Shown in pieces: positions 56,781 through 64,000 of a DNA stretch of 64,000 bases. A model generated the notes under the pieces. The model saw nothing but the letters and a program-made list of their open reading frames with translations. It was not told where the DNA came from and did no database searches. The stretch comes from Artemisia argyi (lineage: Eukaryota > Streptophyta > Magnoliopsida > Asterales > Asteraceae). A program made the position numbers and the translations under genes. Positions within the stretch are counted from its first letter, which is position 1. Every line of letters begins with the position of its first letter. The stretch is taken from NCBI GenBank assembly GCA_030686995.1, contig CM060709.1:16025360-16089359 (forward strand), read 5' to 3'.

Positions 56781-58092
56781 AGGTTTATCCTTATTGACGA
56801 TAACTTTACCATCGATGTTACTAATCTTATTCAGAAACCCGATTCCATCTCTCTAAACCCACTTATACAAATCAACTAACAGCAGCAATATAACGCACTT
56901 GTACTTTCAAAAACCCTAGAATGGATTACGTGCAAACAGAACAGTACCAAACCCTAATCGAGTCTGGATAGACGTTAAACACCAGAACCAACAATATATT
57001 ACACAATAATTAACGAATCCCTAAAGAGGAAATTGTATAGCATGAATGATTAAATAATGCGTAATAGAAGAGTAATCGATCCTTATATATGAAAAGAAAA
57101 TTATATTTGAACACTGTGTCTGTGAAATTTATATAGGTCAAATCCAAAAACATCAACGAAACATGACACTTTATTCCCATTTAGAGTATATCACTATGTC
57201 ATAAGGTTCATCTTCATCCGTTATTACGTACGATGGCCCAACAGTAGTAAGCCTAATAATATAAAGTTTAGAATAATTTTCTAGATATAAATATACCAGT
57301 TTGATTTTAATTGAAAAACAGATGACTTATTTGAAGTAACAACAAGGGGCGCTACCTTTTGATGTTCGCGTCTTGACATGCTCGAAATGATATTAGCTCA
57401 ACCTAGTTTGCATTAGTATCTAGTAACTCGTGTCCCACAAAAATATGAGTAAAAATACTATAATTCGTATCCCAGTAAGATAAAGGAAAGACAATTGTAT
57501 TTCACTAAAGGAAAAGGTAAAAATTGTTATTATACAAAGTAAAAAAATCAAACCACCAATTCATCTCTCTATTTATAAACCACCTCCATATCAAAATTTA
57601 CCACTTCATAAGGGTTAACATAAGGGGGAAAAATGCAATTTACAAAGAAACATGCAAAATCTTAAACTAGCAATTGACGACGTATGCCAAATTATGCAAC
57701 AAGTTGCATAACGTGGGACCGCAAGTTTTCCTCATGCACCTTTGGTGTTTATATACAGACTTCCTTGCTCTCAACTTATACTGCTCGTGCGATGTAGGAT
57801 TAACCCAACACCCCCTAGGCATCATATCTTGAGTTGTTCATGGTTCCACCTCTGAGCCAGTGGTTGACCCTCCGGTGGATAATCCTTCTGCTCATGCCTC
57901 TTCTGATCAGACCACTTCTGTATTTGTTTGAAGAAATCAGTTTGCAGGGTGCCGATATCTCCATTTTGATTATGGGTTAAGGTATTTGGTATCCTTAGTG
58001 AAGCTTTTTATGAAACTTGGTTCTTTGTCTGAGTGACTTTTGGGTGTTGCTGATCCTCCTTGGGAGGTTGATGGTTGACTTACAATACGGTT
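55961..58092. repeat. 2,132-bp direct repeat, right copy
   Basis: Partner of 46,868-48,999. Its left limit is exactly the LTR edge. Its right limit is 'caatacggtt', followed by 'gctgatcctcctt', which also occurs about 40 bases inside the repeat, a sign of microhomology at the breakpoint. Confidence 0.93.
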
Positions 58093-58106
58093 GCTGATCC
58101 TCCTTT

Positions 58107-58339
58107 CGTTTTTTTACTTTTATAAAAAAAAATAGAATAAAATTTTATAAAAAATATTTTATAAAAAAAAATCGAATAAATTTTTTTTTTCGAATAAATA
58201 TTTTTTCTAAAATATATTTTTTTCGAAAATATTTTAGAAAAAATGTTTTTTTTCGAAAATATTTTATTCAAATATTTTTTTTAAAATATTTATTCGAAAA
58301 AAACTTTTATTCGATTTTTTTTATAAAAGTGGAAAAACG
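58107..58339. other. AT-rich imperfect palindrome
   Basis: Arms 58,107-58,142 and 58,305-58,339 are inverted copies (cgtttttttacttttataaa and its complement, few mismatches). The centre is almost entirely A/T with nested inverted words such as ttcgaaaatattttagaaa. It is a strong hairpin former. Coding potential on the minus strand is an artefact. Confidence 0.7.
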
Positions 58340-58690
58340 AAAGAAAACGTGCAAAAACGGACCAAAACGTGTAAACACGGGCGAAAAAGTGAAAATAAAG
58401 TCAAGGGACTAAAGGTGAAAGTCAACCTAAACGACAAGGACCATTATTGGAACTTTTATAACTGAAATAAAGTTAAAGGATGACTAGTGAAAATGGACGC
58501 AAACCACAGGGACCAACAATGTATGTTTTTTTAATGTTTACCCACAAACCGGTCAACCAGGTAAAAATCCGGTCAACATTATGTATCTTTAGCCAAGTTT
58601 GAAAGTTTGTTAGTGATACACGGATTATTTTTAATAGGTTACGTATTTCGGTACTTTTGAGAAAGTATGTTGCGTATGTACAAACTTAGT
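58340..58690. repeat. Dispersed repeat, inverted relative of 45,330-45,605
   Basis: 'agtcaagggactaaaggtgaaagtca' and 'gagaaagtatgttgcgtatgt' mirror 45,330-45,605. A 'caaaccacagggaccaacaa' phrase also appears in the MULE at about 62,790. Confidence 0.5.
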
Positions 58691-59165
58691 CCTTGAGTTA
58701 ATTCGATCATGATAAGAAATGCAATCTTCGTTTCCCCAAATCCGAACTATTAACTATAGCATGTTAGACTAACAGTATTACATTAACCATTGTTATACCC
58801 TACATCATGGCCAAAAAGGTATATATAAGTATGGCTCATTATGATTCAACGCGACATGAATTTGGAAGTATATTAGTGAATTGAAGGTGAACACTACAAA
58901 TAAATGAAGTTTTCATTACTATGAGACTATATGCTCAGTAGTGAAAAGGTTCAAGCTAATAATAACCGGTCATCAAGGTTAAGGACTTAAGGGTAAAAGT
59001 TTTAAATCACACTCATATAAAAACAAGGTTAAGACGGTTAAAGCAGACGGTCAGCATAAATACATATTATTTTGGGCGTATGTCATCGGGGTGAGTTGGG
59101 ATTCATGAAGAACCCATACATGCTATACAACCTATCAACCAATCATAGCCACCCATTTATATTTT
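58691..59165. other. Spacer, no gene
   Basis: AT-rich; nothing recognised. Confidence 0.4.
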
Positions 59166-59169
59166 TCAT

Positions 59170-59291
59170 TTTTTTTTTCAAAACTACATATCTTGCAAAC
59201 GGTAAATCTTCAAGCTAAAAAAAAAAATACCATCGCGACGAGAATTAAATGATCTTTCTATAGATATGCATTGTTATATACTTTCGACGAA

Positions 59292-59340
<49 letters not shown>

Positions 59341-59650
59341 CCGCCCAGAAAGAATCATATATGATTCGTAAAAATCATATATGATTCGTAAAAAATCATA
59401 CATGATTCGATTCTTACGAATCATATATGATTCTTATGAATCATATATGATTCGTAAGAATCATATATGATTTTTTAAAATCGAATCATATATGATTTTT
59501 CTGGGTGAAAAAAAGTTCATTGAAAAAAAAGTTCGTCGAAAGTATATAACAATGCATGTCTATAGAAAGATAATTTAATTCTCGTCGCAATGGTGTTTTT
59601 TTTAGCTTGGCGATTTACGGTTTGCGAAATATTTAAGTTTTAAAAAAAGG
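59170..59650. mobile_element. Foldback element with palindromic core
   Basis: The left arm (59,170-59,293) and right arm (59,530-59,650) are inverted copies over about 120 bases ('gcaaacggtaaatcttcaag', 'accatcgcgacgagaatta', 'tatgcattgttatatacttt'). The core holds T43 and repeated 16-bp perfect palindromes GAATCATATATGATTC bounded by ttccgcccag and ctgggtgaaa. The arms match the right edge of the array at 16,690-18,720. No coding capacity; no TSD identified. Confidence 0.7.
59293..59335. repeat. Poly(T) tract
   Basis: T43 inside the foldback element. Confidence 0.9.
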
Positions 59651-60039
59651 GTGGAAGTTTATTTTTTTGTTTTGATAAAAAAAAAAAAAAAAAAATGAGT
59701 GGGTAAGATTACTTGATGGGTTCTATGGTAAAAGTTGGATCTATAAAGAACTTTTGGCGTCATCGGGTTTGTCATATTTTTTAGCAACGATTTAAGTTGC
59801 GCTTTTCGGGTCCAAACAGGTCGGCTTTATTCGGGTCGAGGCTGAAAAAAGCATACATGAACTTCACCTTATTAAGATTTCGGGTTGACCGAGTTCGGGC
59901 TTATTTGGATCGGGTCTAATAATGTCGGACTAAACTGGTTCGGGTCAACCCAAATATGAATGGTATATGGAAACATTTTCGCTAATATCAAAAGTAGAAT
60001 GAACTTGGGATGTTCTTCACATAAACAACAAAGACACAT
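59651..60039. other. Spacer, no gene
   Basis: Contains repeated 'ttcgggtcgaggctg' and 'ttcgggttgaccgag'-type words (59,780-59,950), like those at 5.2-5.6 kb. No gene. Confidence 0.4.
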
Positions 60040-60338
60040 CTGAAGACTACACGCATGCAATCTCGCAAAAACTACTTAGACATTTTTCAATCTTGTAACT
60101 TATTGTTAGAAAAGTGATTAAGGGTGTGATAAATATGTAAAATAATCCATTTGAGTTGTGTTTTATATTCACTTTCAGATAAAGCTTAGGATAATTTAAA
60201 AGAAAATAGTTATTCCAGTAGGATTTTGATGAGAAAAAACAGGTAACCTTTTAAATGATATTAGCTCAGACTCGGGATGCAGTCTTTTTGACCCCCGCAT
60301 ATTGTCATCTCGAAATGATATTGGCTCAAACTAGTTTG

Positions 60339-60388
<50 letters not shown>

Positions 60389-60954
60389 GGCGATTATATG
60401 AAAATGAAAAACTAACAAGTAGCTAGCAAATTACAAAGACGGTTTTAGCCAATCGTTCTAACTACTACAGTTTTTTCCTCTATGCTTAAGCGGAGAAAAA
60501 TGAAAAAAAGACAAATGTTATAAAAAAATTGTTACACTTCCTTAAACATTGAGAGTAAAATGTGACATTATTTTGATAGTGCCATAACATCCACATGTCG
60601 GAGTAAAAATGACATACACACGATCTTTAAACTTCTTTAGAGCGTGCCAAAACACAATCCAATTGTCCCAATCCCCAAGAGAGTTCAAAACCAGGATCTT
60701 CAAGCATCTCAATAATTGAATAAGCCTCCAAACATTCCAAGCACTAGGTATCTTCTAACTAGTATCCCCCGAAAATAAAATGTGTAAGAGTCTTCTCACA
60801 ATTCGTATCCCACAAACATAAAAACTCGTTTTTGTTTTTTCGATAAGCATTGCATTTTGAAAACGTAAAAAATACAAATTGAAACCAACGTATTTTATGA
60901 TATAAGTAAACTTAACTAATACGAAAGTTTTCAATCCATATTTTATTTATACCC
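60040..60954 (+). repeat. Upstream block of module 15
   Basis: 60,040-60,340 aligns with 27,400-27,700. A T45 run lies at 60,342-60,386. The remainder shows no gene. Confidence 0.5.
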
Positions 60955-61405
60955 CTATTGTCTTACTTATATATTGTTGTAGAGTTTTTTTATCCATCTA
61001 TATGGGACAAAATCACAAACCAAAACTCTTTTCCTTCTTCAAGCTTCTGGTTACTACCATGCCATCTCCATCCTTACAGCCGGGCTTACACACACTCATA
61101 CACCTCATTTCACCCACAAGGCCATAATGTTGTTGTTCAATTGCACCCTCCTCATCATCACAACCAACGACTCAACCCAAACACCCATTCCTCAAATTTA
61201 TCTCATCTCTATCACCCTCTCGACACACATTATCACTATGCTCACTCCATATATGTACTCTCATTACATTCCAACAAACTCGATCACCAGTCACATTCCT
61301 TTAAAATATTAACAAAAGCAACCATGAATCGTGACATATACACCGGGTCATATGAAGAACAAGCCAAAGATTCGAATAAGGTGATGAAACAACATTTATA
61401 AATTA
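60955..61405 (+). pseudogene. Leader module 15
   Basis: A TATA-like cttatatattg is followed by tctatatgggacaaaatc and the leader. An ATG at 61,127 gives MLLFNCTLLIITTNDSTQT, a signal-peptide-like start, then about 40 codons to a stop near 61,310. 'agtcacattcctttaa' is the equivalent of the HIP/LTGNIP region of other modules. The MULE at 61,406 cuts its end. Confidence 0.5.
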
Positions 61406-63002
61406 GGGAAAATTGCACAGATAGGTAATGAACTTTGAAAAATTTCTAATGTTATGTAACGAACTCTCAAAAATACTAATATAACCAACCAAACTTGTTG
61501 AAACTTTTAATGTTATGCTATATGACCGTTTAAGCTTATTGGGCCACGTGTAACCACACAAATCGTCTTATGCAAGCTTATTAGACCAACAATGAAGGAG
61601 TTTATGCCAAGATAAGTTTTTGAGAGCTTTTGAATCACAGGGGTACTACAGATTTGCACCCAAGCTAGCACCAAATGTCACACAGGGTCACACAAACCAT
61701 TCTAACATAATTGAGCCAAAAACAACAATCGATCTATTCATCATCTCAGCAAAAAAAAACATCATCAAAAGATGATAAAACCCAATCCGGTCAACATATA
61801 TATCATCAAAAAGTGATGAACGACAGATTCACTACAAAAAAATCACTCCAAAATCATCACATAAATCGGAGATTCAAACCCTTATGTGGGTTTGTTATAG
61901 GCTACTGATGATGATATGGGTCTCGTTTCATTAGAATGATAGGGTATTATCATTAAGGAACGAATGAGATAAAATGGGTGTGATTCTGAGAGTGAATCAG
62001 TTAGTCGGATGACTCAGTAAGTGTTACTTTGTTTCTTGTTCAGTATTGAGAAGATAGATAGTGCAAATGGTGACGGAAACTGAGTTTGGAGTTGAGTATT
62101 GGGATTAAAAGGTTGAGTTGATAGTCACTGTTAATAGTGATAGAAATTGTTCAGGGTGTTGATGACTCAGGCTGAGATGGATAATACGTATAAATCAGGT
62201 GATGAGAACAAATTTGGTGATAAATTGTTCATTGAGAAGTGATGACTGATAACATTTATCAGGGAGTATGATAATGCTTCAGTTTGTGTTGGAATATGCT
62301 TATGATTCAGGGAATGATATGATGATCAAAGGGTGAAACAAAATGGATTTTAGAAGGGAAATCCACCTCAACTCATTCACCACCTGAATGAGAATGTGTT
62401 GCAATATATATTGTGAATGTGTTGTAAGAAAGGGGCTCAAGGAAATGAGCTTATAGCACAGATCCCTGTGGTGCAGGGCTGCAGGTCTACAAGGTCAACT
62501 TTGAGCTTATTTTTCAATAAGCAAAAGACTTCCAGAGCCCAATTTTCATTTTGGTTCAGTTATACAAGCTACCAGAGAACACAAAATAACACCAACTATG
62601 TATTTCCAATCTATATTACACCCTAGAGATCACCAAGAAAAACTGTCCATTTTGACAGATATCAAAATTGACTTTTTGAGATTTTTGTAAGAGTTGACTT
62701 ATTTGGTTTTAGATCTGTCCTAGTTTTCAAGTTAGGGACTATGAATGCAATAAAAAAAAGTCAAAGGATGATATATGCAAGTCAACACTAACCACAAGGA
62801 CCATCCGTGTAATTTACTCTTAACTTTATTAAAGTCTGGTACAATGGTAACCGGTTGCACCGGTTACAAGTTGCAAAAGTAGCATATATTGCATAACTTT
62901 AACGGTTTCAACAAGTTTCATATGTTATATTAATATTTAGAAAGTTCGTTACCTAACATTGAAATTTTTTCAAAGTTCGTTACCTATCTGTGTAATTTTC
63001 CC
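61406..63002. mobile_element. Non-autonomous MULE (1,597 bp) with 9-bp TSD
   Basis: Ends gggaaaattgcacagatagg and, inverted, gggaaaattacacagatagg. The TIR extends about 100 bp. tataaatta lies at 61,397-61,405 and 63,003-63,011. The interior has no transposase. A frame at 62,417-62,626 is not recognised. It may carry captured host sequence in 61,640-62,640. Confidence 0.88.
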
Positions 63003-63011
63003 TATAAATTA

Positions 63012-64000
63012 TTAGTGGTACTTTCCATGGTATCCACTTAGTTTATGCAAATACCCTTCAAATTTATAGTTCCAAAAATAAGATTCATCGTCAATTTGCC
63101 ACTTGTTCATCATAGTTGGATATCAAAAATATTAATTCATGGCATCGAGTGACTTGTACGGAAATACCGAAATACTATGTCCTCTTATCCTTTAGTCTAG
63201 ATAAGAAGTACTTTTAAAAAAATAGTAAAACAAATAATCTTTTACCTAATAAAATAAAACCCCTAGTGGGAACTTTTTCATTTCAAAAAAATCAAATCAT
63301 ACTTTATTTGGTAATAATTGAATTAACTGAATTATTTAATTAATTAATATGCTTAATTAAAAGGGTTTAATATTTCTTTATTTGGGAATAAAAACTATAA
63401 ATTCGTTTTTGCATATAATTATGTATCAAAAAAGCAAAATACACATGTACTTGATAGCTATTTATCTATAGTTTTGGACCATCGGTGTAAAGTTAATGGA
63501 AAAAACGCTTAACCACCTAAATCTGATCTCCTGCATTCACATAATAACGAGAAAAAACCTGCTTCAACTATAGGAACACCATCAAACGATTCTTCCATAT
63601 CCTCTATTTTTTTTATTCTTATAAAGGCAAAGTAATAAAAATAATGACTACTCAGTTTCTCTCCAATTTGTAACACCTTTCTTTGATTAGAGTTTTAAAA
63701 GTGTTATTGAATGTTGGTCAAAAAGTGCCATAAAAGGTACACAGTTCTTTTTTATTATGTTAAGATTATTGTTCTAATTCATTGTTTGCACATTTGAATA
63801 CATGAATTGTGTAATTGATTTGTTTTTAATTATTGTATTAGATTGTTTGAAAGATCTTAAAATAAGGTTTTCCTGGTGATATGTTAGTGGTAGAAAAATC
63901 AGTAAGTGAGTCCTATGATTAACTTTATTTTCACCATTCTGTTTTGTTTAATTTTTTATTACATCAATGATTTTACAATTCTAAAGTATGATTGTATGAA
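63012..64000. other. Remainder of module flank, no gene
   Basis: 'ttattagtggtactttcc' continues module 15, as after modules 3 and 9. 'caatttgccacttgttcatcat' recalls the spacers at 22,365 and 24,865. From 63,440 on, AT-rich sequence with no supported frame. Confidence 0.45.

Noticed and set aside
45330..58690. The inverted pair 45,330-45,605 / 58,340-58,690 as TIRs of one 13-kb composite transposon
   Set aside because: Copy 1 of the segmental duplication shows the left member as a stand-alone insertion, and no common TSD flanks the pair.

Overview
This window is repeat-rich nuclear DNA of a flowering plant, almost certainly a eudicot. It holds plant-type Ty3/gypsy elements (a Tekay/Del-type chromovirus, a Tat-type element with a second, archaeal-type RNase H, and an Athila-like element), plant L1-like LINEs (DUF4283/zinc-knuckle ORF1, zf-RVT C-terminus), CACTA, hAT and MULE DNA transposons, long (TA)n tracts and AT-rich spacers. 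I see no intact host gene, no rRNA or tRNA gene and no CRISPR array. The longest reading frames belong to retroelements, and nearly all are broken.

Layout. 1-4,043: 3' end of a chromovirus with a 3.4-kb LTR. 4,044-7,276: LTR scraps and unassigned spacer. 7,277-11,496: a 4.2-kb probable solo LTR on the minus strand. 11,500-12,101: one end of a CACTA transposon. 12,102-about 23,950 and 30,859-about 45,650: two direct copies of one large segment. Both are built from tandem, decayed copies of a short 'leader module': TATA-like box, leader with ATGTGGGAC, sometimes a signal-peptide-like start, and in four copies a remnant resembling the N-terminal cap of a leucine-rich-repeat receptor. Further modules lie between the copies and near 61 kb. 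Each copy was later invaded by different elements: a Helitron-like element, MULE-MITE, LINE tail, hAT and a palindromic minisatellite in the first; hAT, LINE tails and a LINE carrying an Athila-like LTR element in the second.

45,773-58,092: an ORF1-only LINE derivative, and a 2,132-bp segment of it plus its flank that is repeated on the far side of a Tat-type retrotransposon. The Tat element (minus strand, gag-PR-RT-RH-aRH-INT) has its 5' LTR at 55,410-55,960 and a 110-bp tandem array in its 3' region, but no 3' LTR. The junctions fit recombination between an allele with the insertion and one without it. 58,100-64,000: an AT-rich hairpin, a foldback element related to the minisatellite at 16.7-18.7 kb, another leader module, and a 1.6-kb MULE inserted in that module.

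Working picture: an old cluster of receptor-like gene starts was duplicated, decayed, and became a target for successive transposon insertions. Several insertions are defined to the base by target-site duplications (TSDs), and the uninterrupted sister copy shows the empty site. No coordinated gene system is evident. The best novelty candidates are the palindromic foldback/minisatellite family, the leader-module array, and the hemizygous recombination around the Tat element.
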